From assembly GCA_032622095.1 (NCBI GenBank), contig CP136061.1, forward strand, positions 67,151,127 to 67,215,126: a stretch of 64,000 bases of DNA, read 5' to 3'. This DNA comes from Siphonodentalium dalli. Its lineage: Eukaryota > Mollusca > Scaphopoda > Gadilida > Siphonodentaliidae. The first letter of the stretch is position 1, and every line of letters starts with the position of its first letter. Position numbers and translations under genes: made by a program. Below the pieces are notes generated by a model. The model was given only the letters and a program-made list of their open reading frames with translations. It did no database searches and had not been told where the DNA came from. Of this stretch, positions 24,531 to 34,838 are shown in pieces.

Positions 24531-25594
24531 ATAACTCAGGGACATGTTAATCGATATAAGAGAGTTCTGCATCCTGATGGTGGTTTATATGCACAATGGG
24601 GGAAACGGTTTTCCAGACATTAGTCATTTCGATGCCACAATTATATTGGCATGACTAGCCTCATAATAATGCCCTTTTCAGTTAAGTTTCAAAGTTCTGT
24701 TCATTTCCGTACAAAAGACATGGTCAGAATCCCAAAAGAAAATTTTGTCAAAATTTGTCATGCTTCATACGTAACATGGTTAATACAAAGTGAGTCACAG
24801 CTTTTCGGAACACCAGAAAATAAGATTCGGGATATATATGAAAAATATTTTGTTTTTACCAAATTTGGTTGCCATTTTGCAAACCATCTTGAGTAATTTT
24901 GTCCAAAATTAGATCAGTGTGACCAATTTAAGACAAAACAAAACAATAAACACATTCGATACCAAAGATAGTTCCATTTTACTTGAGAAAATTGTCTTAA
25001 CCTGAAAAGTGAAATTTTGCCAATTTTGATGTCAAGTTTGTGATAGAAAAATCTGGTAATTTCAGTGTTTAAAATTGTAACATTTAACCAAGATGCATCA
25101 GAAATGGTAGTATTCAATATCTATAAGACAGAATAGTAATTTTCCATCAACCACAACTTGTATGCGGTTGTATGACTCGCTGGGCAATATTTACATTTTC
25201 CGATATTTTGGCTGCAATTTTGACAACCATTTTGAGCCAAATTGACAATTTGGGTACAATTGAGTTGGTATATTAATAAGAAATGGAATTTGTCATTTAG
25301 ATTGCACAGTTCTTCCCAATTCTTGACGAAATATGACCAAAATCCCAATGGTGATTTTTGGTGAATATTTATACCGTGTTCTGTAAAATCGAATCTTTAA
25401 GGGATCGGATGTGGCAGGGAGCCCATGAATGGCATATTTCATTCCTCCAATGGTCAGTTAACAGGACCAATAGAAAATAAAGTTATAATTCTCAAACAGT
25501 TCCAAAAAGCAGAAACTGATTTTAAAGATATTAGTGAAAAAACGTAATTATTTTAATTTTGGCGTCCATTATGGCAGCCATTTTGGATTATCGT

Positions 25595-26926
25595 AGATAA
25601 ATTGAATGTGGATACAAAGGCAGACATCCATGGTATCGCGTCGATAATCGCCACCAGTGTCTATATATGCTTTAATATAGCCAGTATATTTGATACACAA
25701 TAGATACCCCTAAATCTCCAATTTTCGAAATGTCAAGGTCAATTTGAAGGTCAAGGGGTCACCAAAATCCTGGAACCAGCTAACTTGTTGATGTGGTCCA
25801 CATACCCAACCAACCCTGAAAGTTTCATGCTTTAATCCAAAAGTCAACGATTTTTTGTTAAGCTGCTCCACTATTATGCACATTACACTATTGTACCATA
25901 TTGTTCAGATACATATTTCCCTGAACGGGTCCATGGCAGGGTACATGGCCCATAGGCCAACATAAGCTGCCCAGCTATTGTGAAGCACGTTCAGACCCCG
26001 ACCCCGATTTGTGATCCGCGAACAGGGAGTGTTTCGTATATCTGGGTAAGTATGTCAGCTACTTTCCGGAAATGGTATGTGATTTCTACGTGCAATGGAT
26101 TTCCCTTGGAAATTAAATTCCTGCACGGTCGCTCTCCTCCGTCAATATACTAAGGCATCGTGGTATGACTTAGCGACTGAACGGCTATAAAAGCCAATAA
26201 ACCAAAACAAATATTTTATTCTGAACAGATCTATATGGGTCCATATTGGCTGCCATTTTATGTACATCATATTGAAGGCAAATATAATTCGATATGAAAC
26301 GAAATACACCAATGTACATGTTAAAACAATAGCGCAGATGCATCACTGCAGCACAGGATATAATAGGGCATCACGGTATATCGATATTATATCGATTATC
26401 GATATATTTTCAAATTATCGTATCGTATCGAGCTAAAACGAAATTATCGTGCTCGACGATATATTTTGAAACTGTTAGTTAAATTTGAATCAAATATACC
26501 ATGCAACTGAGTATTACTGTGTGCATGAGTATTCTAGCCGATATAACCTTCATATATGGCTGCCATCTTGGAAGTCATCTTCAATAAATAAAGGTTCCCA
26601 CAGCTGCAGAGTAGCATTGAGCTTATATTTAGACCTGTGTTATTTGCTAGATACGAACAGTAACCGAATATGATATATTCTGTTTATGTAAGGCAGACAT
26701 AGACAAAAGTTAGTCAACGTATGTTCCGACAGTGCTTTTATTGCTTGGGTGGTACGTTTAACTTGATTGTGTCCATATGATTGGCTCCAAAGCTAAACAA
26801 AATAGTATGTACATAATATGCCTAAAATTAATTGTTAGACAGAAGAAGATCCCAAAAGTTCTTAACAATTCGAGATGTGGGCGGTTTTCTTGATACGATT
26901 GCTTGACCAATCAACTTTTTCGGGCA
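25595..26926. other. No gene recognised; TATCGATA cluster
   Basis: AT-rich DNA. At 26370-26465 there is a cluster of TATCGATA/ATTATCG words that can pair with each other. ATGGCTGCCAT words like those in the 21-25-kb arms recur near 26250 and 26558. No splice-framed exon was recognised. Confidence 0.35.
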
Positions 26927-27032
26927 ATGCATCGCGACAAACGGCGATTTATGTCTCCTTTGATGTTATTCGTGCTTTTTTTTTATATCAGCTTATGTTT
27001 GCAATGGCATTTTAAAATTTTGTTTAGTCGAT
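26927..27032 (+). CDS. Candidate signal-peptide exon of the cys-loop receptor
   Basis: An ATG at 26927 opens MHRDKRR, followed by a hydrophobic stretch (MLFVLFFYISLCLQ), which is the layout of a secretory signal peptide: basic start, then a long apolar core. A donor-like GAT|GTGAGC follows at 27033. Ending there leaves one base of a codon, which matches the acceptor of the receptor exon at 27994 (it needs one base from upstream). The distance to that exon is about 960 bases. Phase and position fit, but the peptide has no family-specific motif, so this is inference. It could be a chance frame; the frame itself runs on to 27088. Confidence 0.25.
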
Positions 27033-27993
27033 GTGAGCACAGTCACGAAGATGAGTGTGTTTTTTTTATATACGTGGTGAATAATTGATACTAGCAGCTG
27101 GAAAATTTGGGGGTTTTTTGTAGGTAGGCCTATATATAGTACAGGCAAATTTGCTCTAAATCTCAAGCATCTCATATGTCTTCAATATTCGGCGATTAAA
27201 TGCACCATGTAATACCATTGTTTTGTAGGTGATAACATATGACGCTTGACAATAATATTGACACTTTTGTTTGCTCCCGATGATAGATCATTGGCGTCAA
27301 ATATTATATCGCGTTTCCTAGCTAACTTCATACAATTTAACTGGTTCAAAACACAACACAACACTGACGACCTAACTGGGTTGATTCCGTTTTACCATCT
27401 CAGCGTAATACGGGTGAACGTCGTTCCCGCGAAATTAAGCGAAAATTATTTGTCATCATTTCGACTGCGTTACAACGTACCATTGGTTTGGAATTTTTCA
27501 ATTTATACACCAAGGATTCTAACTGTTGGAAATTTCCAACCTGACAACCCATATATGGCTAAAAAAATTGTTGGTTTTTTCTGTCCCAAAAAATATGGTC
27601 CAAAACATGAAATTTCCATACTGGTTGGAAAATCACAAATAGTACTATCAGAATAATTTCAGTGTCTGAAATGTCCAGTTGATGTTGTGTCGGGCACGAA
27701 ATTCTATACTGTTGAACATTTCGACAAGTTGAGACGTGACTTCACATACCATCTTTTCTGATATTGCATCACATATCTGGTTGGAGCTAGTTCATTAGCA
27801 ACCATATACATATTAGGCGTCTCTACCGTCTAGGTCGTTATATAGAATGTTATCCGAGTATCGTCATCTCATTTTAAATCTGAAATAGGCACACAATATA
27901 TATTTAGCCGAATACCAAGAGTATAATCAAATGTGAGTCTGATTATTTTAGTGCTGAACTCTTATTTGCTTGCATTTCGATTTCTGTTCACAG
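27033..27993. other. Region before receptor exon; no other gene
   Basis: AT-rich DNA ending in a pyrimidine-rich tract and acceptor TTTCTGTTCACAG at 27993. The 136-codon frame at 27246-27656 has no recognisable domain and low-complexity codon use, so I do not call it a gene. Confidence 0.4.
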
Positions 27994-28139
27994 GTACCCG
28001 TGGTTTCCATGGCCAGTACACTGTTGAGGCAGATGCTAATTTGAGAACCAACCTGCTGACAGGTTATTCCATACGAAGCCGACCGGAAGAAACTGTCGAA
28101 GTAGTAGTGGATTTCTACCTCTTAGCTATTAACGGATTG
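27994..28139 (+). CDS. Cys-loop ligand-gated ion channel exon (nAChR-like, N-terminal)
   Basis: Pentameric cys-loop receptors are plasma-membrane ion channels opened by neurotransmitters. This 146-bp exon encodes the start of the extracellular ligand-binding domain. It contains LRTNLLTGYSIRSRP followed by VEVVVDFYLLAINGL, matching the family pattern L..LL..Y....RP, then alternating V/I and L..I. Borders are an acceptor TTCACAG|GT at 27993/27994 and a donor TTG|GTACGT at 28140. It begins after one base of a codon and ends between codons. The next exon (43126) also starts between codons, and the usual acidic residue follows the junction. The intron after it is about 15 kb and carries the macro-repeat and the Ngaro element. 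Nicotinic type is favoured by exon layout, but the subunit is not determined. Confidence 0.75.
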
Positions 28140-28365
28140 GTACGTTGATTAGCCGTATAGGTCTATGATAGATATTTGTGATTAGAGTAACACCTTTGAG
28201 ACCTATTAAATCTTTAATTCACGAGCTTTAGACTAATATTTATAGTCATTCATCTGGTGACAGATCTAGTTGCAATGAAACACAATAAGCAAAACATTCA
28301 GTTCAGTTGGACAGACGTACCGGTACGTATACGTTGACATTAGAGATTCGGTAAACAACTTTCGC

Positions 28366-28684
28366 GTTTAATTTCCCGCGTAAACTTGGAAGCTGTAAAC
28401 TTGGAAGAGAAAACTGAATTAGTTAGAGCCACGGTGCATGACACACATTTCCCCAGAACAAAAACTGACCACACACAACAGTGCCTGTGCGGTGACATAT
28501 GGCCTTCATGCAAGTGATCGAAGGGGTTTTGTCATACATACGCAGAAGACGAGTCACTGAACAGAAATATATATAGCTATATGCAATAGCTTTTAAACGG
28601 GACTTAATATGGACACCGGCATATCTCATCGAGGCTCTAACTTTAATTCAGTTTTCTCTTCCATGTTTACGCTGGAAATTAAAC
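28366..28684. mobile_element. MITE, about 320 bp, inverted ends
   Basis: The left end GTTTAATTTCC.GCGTAAAC with GGAAGAGAAAACTGAATTA.TTAGAGCC is mirrored at 28632-28684. Arms are about 55-60 bases with a short internal repeat (TAAACTTGGAAG twice) on the left. It lies in the receptor intron. Non-coding. Confidence 0.7.
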
Positions 28685-28744
28685 ACAAAATAATGTAGCG
28701 GGGTGTGTATTATTGGCGGATTCGGCGCTGTGGGAGACCCTATA

Positions 28745-29198
28745 TGAATCACGGAACTAAATGGTTTCCCATAGGCGACAGTGTTAACGTTTCAGCCAAA
28801 TTCACTGAATTGAAGCCTGCAGGCCATACCAGTGATGTATACCCAGCTAGATTGACACCAGTTGATCACGAAAATGCAAGAAAAATCATAGGTCATGTGT
28901 TTACTTTTTAAAATAAATCCTCAAGTGTACGACAGGGCTATCCCACAGACAAATGTGATCTGGAAAAACCCAGAACTACAGCAGCTAGTTAAATAAATTT
29001 CCCGCTCACAAATATCCATTCCCCCATTCATTCGCCAGTTTAAGTTATTCAGATATTATGTACGAATCAAATAAACGCGATGTCATCCTTTAATAACGTG
29101 TCGCATGTATCAGGTGAAGGTCATTCTTCAGTTACCTTCACCTTTAGCACGGTGTACTCGCTCCCCGACTCTAGAACACATTTAGCTCCCTGATTCCT
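28745..29198 (+). mobile_element. 455-bp TIR element X, copy 1
   Basis: The left end GAATCACGGAACTAAATGG and right end ATTTAGCTCCCTGATTCCT mirror each other. The internal reading frame conserved in other copies has a stop after HVFTF here and continues in register after it. This is the leftmost copy; the sequence to its left is not the usual macro-repeat flank. Confidence 0.7.
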
Positions 29199-29775
29199 AT
29201 ATATATGTATATGTGTGAAACACAGCGTTTCTTATAGTATTTTATCAAAATATAGACCTTACTGAAATCAAAAATGGATTATATATAGCAGTAGTGGTTT
29301 ATTTGTTCAATATGAGGCATCCTGAAAATTAGTGTCAATCCTCAAAATAAAGCCAAAAAAATTCGATTTTTTTTTCAATTTTACTAGCTGATGCATTTCG
29401 TATAACTGAAATATGTCCTTATATACCATCATATTACTAAATTGAAGAGGAAATGTTAATATACATTTTGAGAGGGATATCTTGTCCAATTTTAACCCTT
29501 TTCATGCAGAATTTGGCAATTTATAATAAACATTTGCCAAAATTAACAAATTTTTTTAATAAAAAATACTTTAGTAGCAATATAAAGCAACCATATGTCA
29601 ATTTAAATGTTACAACACCAGACACAGCCTCAGGCATGACATTTTATCAGATGACAGGGCATACTGTCTGTTTAACAAACCTGCCATGACAGTTTTGCAC
29701 GACATTATCTCTATACTAGTGGTGATGGCACCACCCCCCCCCCCCGACATGGGGTGGGGCTACGGTCCCCGATAA

Positions 29776-29968
29776 TAATAGTTTTTCGCAGAAAAGCGAA
29801 AAACATTTGTCTTGAACGATACGGGTTAATAAATGGGCGGGGATAGTAAAGTTGTTTACTGAACACGTGACAGTGAGGGCCAATCAGAGATGAGTTTCTG
29901 ATTTCGCATGTCACGTGTTCAATGCCAGAGCGTCACTTTCTAGCGAACGAGATACGGTCATCAAGTTT
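29776..29968 (+). repeat. Split direct repeat A1 (left end of Ngaro element)
   Basis: A sequence of 193 bases from TAATAGTTTTTCG to GGTCATCAAGTTT that recurs at 36084-36283 with few changes and a small indel near the start. It contains a palindromic pair CACGTGACA...TGTCACGTG (about 29863-29917). Being upstream of the gag start at 29977, it is where a promoter would be expected. Confidence 0.9.
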
Positions 29969-29976
29969 TCCAAATA

Positions 29977-31059
29977 TTGCTGAGTTTTCACAAAATGGAC
30001 GTCGACGCAAAAATAAGCGACGCCATCAGGGAATCGCAGACCGATCTGTTAAAATGCTTAGCAAAGCTTATTGACCGCAAGCTAGTTGCTGGAGCTGCAC
30101 CAAGAGAGGAAGCAGCAGTGCCGCCTCAAGAAACGTTCAAATTCAAGAAAACGGCACATGAAGAACAACATAACCTGAATAACAAAGTCATGGGGAAGAT
30201 ACGAGAGGCCCAAAAGCATCTCGCATCAGCGGAACTGAGCGAAGCTACCGATGCAGCTTCAGATGCACTTAAGTCAGGTATGGACTTGCTCAATCACAGA
30301 CAGAAGCTGATTAAATTGGCAGATTCATCAGAATTGGGATGGCGAGTCGTAGCAGAATACGAGGGCAATCAGCTGGCTTCTGATTCGGAAGACGAGAAGC
30401 GTATACACAAAGCGGAGGCGAGGGCACAGCAGAAAGCGAAGAAGAGGAAAATTTCCAGAACTTCAGTTTCTTCGGCGACAACTGCGTCTCATAACCCAGC
30501 AGCGGTTGGCGGAGGGGTCAAACAGCCTAGCAGGAAGCCAGGACTTTGCTTTGCGTGTGGGGTTCCAGGGCACTGGAAAAACGAATGTGACAAGAGGTTC
30601 TCGGCTGCCACAAACCAAAAGATAAGTAGAATATATCTTAGTTTATTAGGGCAGGGGGTACCGCGAAGCGAGTTCGCGAACGAGAACAATAACACCGGTT
30701 CGAAAACAGCGCTAGCACGACCGTTGAAAGGTAAACACACGGTGTGTAATTCAGGCGAATCGACAAAAGATAGCATTGTCGAGCGGCGGTCGGTCAGCGG
30801 CGAGGAAATGAATATGCTAAAAATTGTTCATTCCGACAGTAATTCAGATAACACGGGTTGTCGTATTATACCAGAAGCGGTAGTGGTCGAGACGCATAGC
30901 GGATCAATCGTGGGCAAATCGGAATCGGTAGGCGTGCAGTCAGGCGTGACTGTAGATGTTTACAGTGTTGGTAATTCAGGCGACAAAGCAAAAGCTTGTG
31001 TAAACAAAGGAGTCGCTTCAACGCGGAGCGCTATTGTCAAAGCGGAAAGCGAGTTAATA
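29977..31059 (+). CDS. Gag-like protein of the Ngaro element (interrupted)
   Basis: Putative nucleocapsid protein that would package element RNA in the cytoplasm. From ATG 29977, residues 60-150 form a charged, probably helical region including GMDLLNHRQKLIKLADSSELGW and then SEDEKRIHKAEA, a pattern typical of DIRS/Ngaro gag. A basic stretch (KKRK near residue 157) follows, then a CCHC zinc knuckle C-x2-C-x4-H-x4-C at residues 191-204 (CFACGVPGHWKNEC). The element's own sequence ends at TA 31058-31059, where a TIR transposon enters. The frame runs 39 bases into that transposon, to a stop at 31096-31098 (373 codons). The frame of the RT region beyond the insertion is in the same register. Start chosen as the first ATG after repeat A1. 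Confidence 0.8.
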
Positions 31060-32833
31060 GAGACCTTTCGCAAAACTTACGTTTACGGATACGGATAGGG
31101 TACTACGTCACCAACCTTTGTGTACTTTCTAATCGTTCTCGTGTTTTACTATCCGTAATAACGGTTACGATTTCATGGTTTCTAATAAGCTCAAATAACA
31201 CCTGAAATTTATTTTCTGCAATATATCACTTTACTCCGTTCGAGACTGTATATGTATATCATGTAAACCATCCAGTTGTATTGAGCTACGACCTCGATAT
31301 GCTGTTTAGATTGTCAATCACTCTACTCGTCGTCGTGAATCACGAGCTTCCCGCGAAATAAGATCGCTATTCACAACGGATAGCCATCGCTGGCTGCGAC
31401 AGAAAACTTTACAGTAAGAGGAGTGCAATATGAAACCAGTCGCCAAAAATACAGTTTATAGTGTGCGATGCATGAGGAGTTTTGAGTGATTATTATGTGC
31501 AAGATAGTACACAATATATAGTGAAATTCAACAATGATTTAATTCAACAACCCATGGTCGTATCCTAACGTGTATACAGTTATAGACTGCATCAGGAGAG
31601 CCTAAAGAATGGCATAACCCTAATAATGAAAAGTGAAAGATTTTGTGTTCTCTTCCCCTTTCCCGAATTGAATAGTTCATTCAATTTAATAATATTCGGT
31701 TTTCGGTAGAAGTTGGGTTTTATATATCTCTCTCGTAGAGTCTGTAATGCTGGGCATTTAAAATTACATGGAATTTATAACCGATTTTAAAATTACATGG
31801 AATTCATAACCGAGTTCTAAGTTACATAAAGTACTCTGTCTGAGTAATCTGAACCTACACTGGATCCCGATTCAACTGGTAAGTAGTAATGTCTGCTCCT
31901 GAACCGTAACTAAAAGAATATTTGGCACACCCACTGACATCACCAGAGCTCTGCAGTCTGTCAGGTTTGTTATTTGCATTTATTTTTAATTTAAAAAAAC
32001 AATCACAAATGCGGCATTTAAAGGTACTCAATCCGATTAGATGTCACCATATCATCAGATTCCAACAACAATATTTTTTTGAAATGCCGCTTCTGTTATC
32101 AGAATCGAGTAATTGCTCAACATTATTGCTAACCACAGTCAACTATATTATAAAATTGCACAAAACCTGTTATTTATCAACATTTTGTTCAACGAAATTT
32201 TGCCGGTTTGTCAAATATCTGACAAAAAAAGCAACTTGACGCACATCGCTTCTACTGTCGACTTTATTTCGATTTGGTAGTAACAAATCAGAAGAGATGC
32301 ACATCAGCGAGCTCACAACCTTATGTCGGATTTCCTAAACCCAAAGAGGTGAAGCCGAAATCGCATTGAAATCAAATCGCGGACATGAAGGGGCTTGAAC
32401 GATGGCGTTGTGGTTGATGTGAGGCCCAAATTCAGGAACCCCTCTTCTTCGTCAGCATAACGTCTATCTGGTCATCCGTGCTAACAACGAACTGTATTTC
32501 CACCACATATGACCTGGCATTTATACCTGTATTGCCACTATATATCACGAGAATCCCGGGTCGTACGTTGTGACTGGTCGAATTATTGACAATATTAACA
32601 GGTCATGATTATCGCAATGTTGCAAATGAGACGATAAGTGAAGTATTAAGGGACTATATACCAAACACACGCTTTGGGTTGTAAAAGTGGTACGAAATAA
32701 TGCTCGTACGTGTTCGTCAAAACTCTTACGCGTAATCGTTTTGCGAAAGGACTTTTTGGCCATACGGATAGACTTACGACTACGAATAGCTATCCGTATT
32801 CGTAATCGTAAACGTGAGGATGCGAAAGGTCTC
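31060..32833. mobile_element. 1.77-kb TIR transposon inserted in the Ngaro coding region
   Basis: It starts GAGACCTTTCGCA and ends TGCGAAAGGTCTC. The inverted ends extend about 38 bases (ACGTTTACG..TACG.ATACGGATAG). TA flanks both ends (31058-31059, 32834-32835), as expected for TA-targeting (Tc1/mariner-like) elements. The inside has no transposase frame; frames of 72-105 codons carry no DDE-type motif. A truncated second copy is at 45798-46079 in the opposite orientation. A piece resembling the left end of the TTAA MITE (AAAGGTACTCAATCCGAT) lies at about 32020. Confidence 0.85.
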
Positions 32834-32835
32834 TA

Positions 32836-34566
32836 ATATCGGAAGCCCTCAGTTTATGGTGCTTGCTCGACGGAGAGCTTACGGCCAGAGATTCAGACGA
32901 AATGGAAATTGGTCAGAGGCCGTGTAACGCGAAGGTCGGTCGGCAGATCGGAATAGATCGCGTCGAGTATCATAGCTCGCAAAGCCCAAGGGGGCGTTTG
33001 AAGGAATGTTACGCTCGGTGGGAGCATTTAAGTGCGTCTGATTACATAAAAGGAATCGTTAGCGAGGGCTACAAGCTGCCTATTATAAGTATACCCCAGA
33101 CTTGCGAGATGAAGAACAATAGATCGGCTTTGCAAAATAAAGATTTCGTTTCGGAAGAAATCGGTAAACTGATCAGTTTAGATTGCATTGCAAGGGTATC
33201 GGAAAAACCGGAAGTAGTAAATCCTTTAACGGTTGCTTGTAATAGGGAGGGAAAAAAGCGATTGGTACTGGATTGCCGCCACATAAATCCAAATCTCGCG
33301 AAGTTTAAATTTCGTTTGGAGAACGGGGAGGTGGCTAGGGAATTATTTTCGAAAGGAGATTTGATGTTTACTTTTGATTTGAAAAGTGCTTACCATATAA
33401 TAGAGATACGGGAATCGTACAGAACATATCTGGGATTCGCATGGACGTCGGTTTCGTCAGGTAGAACATATTATTATGTGTATAATGTTCTTCCGTTTGG
33501 AATTTCAGTAGCTGCTCACATTTTTACAAAATTAATGCGAGTAGTCACTAAATTTTGGAGGTCACAAGGTCACAAAGTTGTCATGTATTTGGACGACGGG
33601 TTAGGGGGAGCCAAAGGGGTCAAGAGGGCGATGGAATTGAGTAGAATGGTCGAGAATGATTTGATAAGTTTGGGGTTTCTTATTTCTTATAAGAAATGCG
33701 TTTGGATTCCAATTTCGCAGATCAAGTGGCTCGGTTTGGATTGGGACATGGACTCAGGAAGAGTATCTGTGTCGGCGGAAAGGGTTCGCCGTTTCATCAG
33801 GGCAATAATCAGCATAGATAAATTGGTTATTGAACAAAACGGTTTCGCGAAAGCGCGAGCGCTAGCAGCCATCGGCGGCCAGTTATTATCGATTCACGGC
33901 GCGGTGGATAGCGTGGTTAGACTGAAGAGTCGATACATATACGGCGCGATAGCTTACAGAGCTAGTTGGGACGCGTTGGTGCCCGTTGGGCAGGAGGCCT
34001 CAGCGGAGTTGAGGTTTTGGCGGGAAAACATTCAGTCGTTGAATGGTCAGGACTTGGTAAGTCCAGATAACACTGGAAGTGTGTTTACAGATGCATCAAG
34101 TTTCGGACACGGTGGGTATTCGGAAGGGGTGCTTGGTTCTGAAGTGACAGGGTCATGGTCAGAGACGGAAGTTGGATTGAGTTCAACTTGGCGCGAACTG
34201 GAAGCCATGCATAGATATTGCGCGTCGAAAGGTTCGACATTACAAGGGGGGCGTATAACATGGTATACCGATAATAAAGCGGCAGCTCAAATAGCCAAAG
34301 TCGGTAGTAGAATGGAACACTTGCAGCGAGTGGCGCTGGATATATCGGATGTCTGTTCTTCACATGGCATCAAGCTGTTGCCTACGTGGATTCCTAGAGA
34401 GGAAAACACTCAGGCAGACAGGTTGAGCAAATGTTCAGATTCAGACGACTGGAAAATTTGCAAAGATACGTTTTTTATGTTGGACCGGAAATGGGGTCCT
34501 TACACAGTTGATCGATTTTCTTGTGATTATAATAAGAATTTAGACGATTCAAAAAACAATCAATAA
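32836..34566 (+). CDS. Reverse transcriptase-RNase H of the Ngaro element
   Basis: Would copy element RNA into DNA and degrade the RNA strand. The frame is open from the transposon border (32836) to 34566; an alternative TTG start is at 32863. Counting from 32863: RT block with LDCRHINPNL near residue 136, FDLKSAYH near 170, LPFGISVAA near 215 and the catalytic YLDD at about 242-245. The RNase H domain follows, with VFTDASS (Asp near 408), WRELEA (Glu near 446), WYTDNKAA (Asp near 469) and NTQADRLSK (Asp near 528), so the catalytic acids are all visible. The frame ends shortly after WGPYTVDRF, earlier than usual for the family. The rest continues in another register (34567-34801). Confidence 0.9.
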   Translation: MSEALSLWCLLDGELTARDSDEMEIGQRPCNAKVGRQIGIDRVEYHSSQSPRGRLKECYARWEHLSASDYIKGIVSEGYKLPIISIPQTCEMKNNRSALQNKDFVSEEIGKLISLDCIARVSEKPEVVNPLTVACNREGKKRLVLDCRHINPNLAKFKFRLENGEVARELFSKGDLMFTFDLKSAYHIIEIRESYRTYLGFAWTSVSSGRTYYYVYNVLPFGISVAAHIFTKLMRVVTKFWRSQGHKVVMYLDDGLGGAKGVKRAMELSRMVENDLISLGFLISYKKCVWIPISQIKWLGLDWDMDSGRVSVSAERVRRFIRAIISIDKLVIEQNGFAKARALAAIGGQLLSIHGAVDSVVRLKSRYIYGAIAYRASWDALVPVGQEASAELRFWRENIQSLNGQDLVSPDNTGSVFTDASSFGHGGYSEGVLGSEVTGSWSETEVGLSSTWRELEAMHRYCASKGSTLQGGRITWYTDNKAAAQIAKVGSRMEHLQRVALDISDVCSSHGIKLLPTWIPREENTQADRLSKCSDSDDWKICKDTFFMLDRKWGPYTVDRFSCDYNKNLDDSKNNQ

Positions 34567-34801
34567 AATGGTTTCAGACAAAGCCGAGGGAACATTGGTG
34601 TTCCCTATTTGGTATTCGGGCAATTTTTGGCCAAAAATAGCTAATTTGATAGCCACGGAGGCAGTACAGTTGATTAGTTTGGGGTGCAGGGGATTGATAT
34701 CGGAAGGCCATGGAAACAATGGGTTCTTCAGCTTCTTCTTAAACAATCCACTTCCATTTGAAATGGGAGCACTGAAATTCAGTAAGAATCGCAGCCTGTG
34801 A
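34567..34801 (+). pseudogene. Displaced C-terminal part of the Ngaro pol frame
   Basis: A different register from 34568 reads VSDKAEGTLVFPIWYSGNFW, matching the EGTL..P.W.S..FWP block that normally follows the RNase H region in metazoan DIRS/Ngaro proteins. The part usually found between VDRF and this block (an asparagine/tryptophan-rich stretch of about 40 residues) is missing. A deletion that also shifted the frame is the simplest reading. Confidence 0.55.
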
Positions 34802-34838
34802 CAATTGTTGCTTTGTATATTAATGAGATATATATGTT

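Larger units (their letters stand above)
21360..25590. repeat. Large inverted repeat enclosing 2.9 kb
   Basis: The left arm 21360-22225 contains two direct copies of a roughly 360-base unit (TCTTTAAGATCAGTT at about 21415 and 21775). A diverged reverse complement lies at about 25115-25590. It carries the same order: GGTAAATATTGCCC, ATACAAGTTGTGG, ACTATTCTGTCTTATA, then AAATGGAAT.., GTCAGTTAACA and AACTGATTTTAAAGATAT. The motif ATGGCNGCCATTTTG recurs through both arms. The enclosed part holds repeat R1 copy 2, a minisatellite and unique DNA. This could be an old large TIR element or an inverted duplication. No coding frame supports a transposase. Confidence 0.65.

Noticed and set aside
27246-27656. 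136-codon + strand frame
   Set aside because: No recognisable domain, no conserved copy, and not bordered by splice sites that fit the receptor exons.
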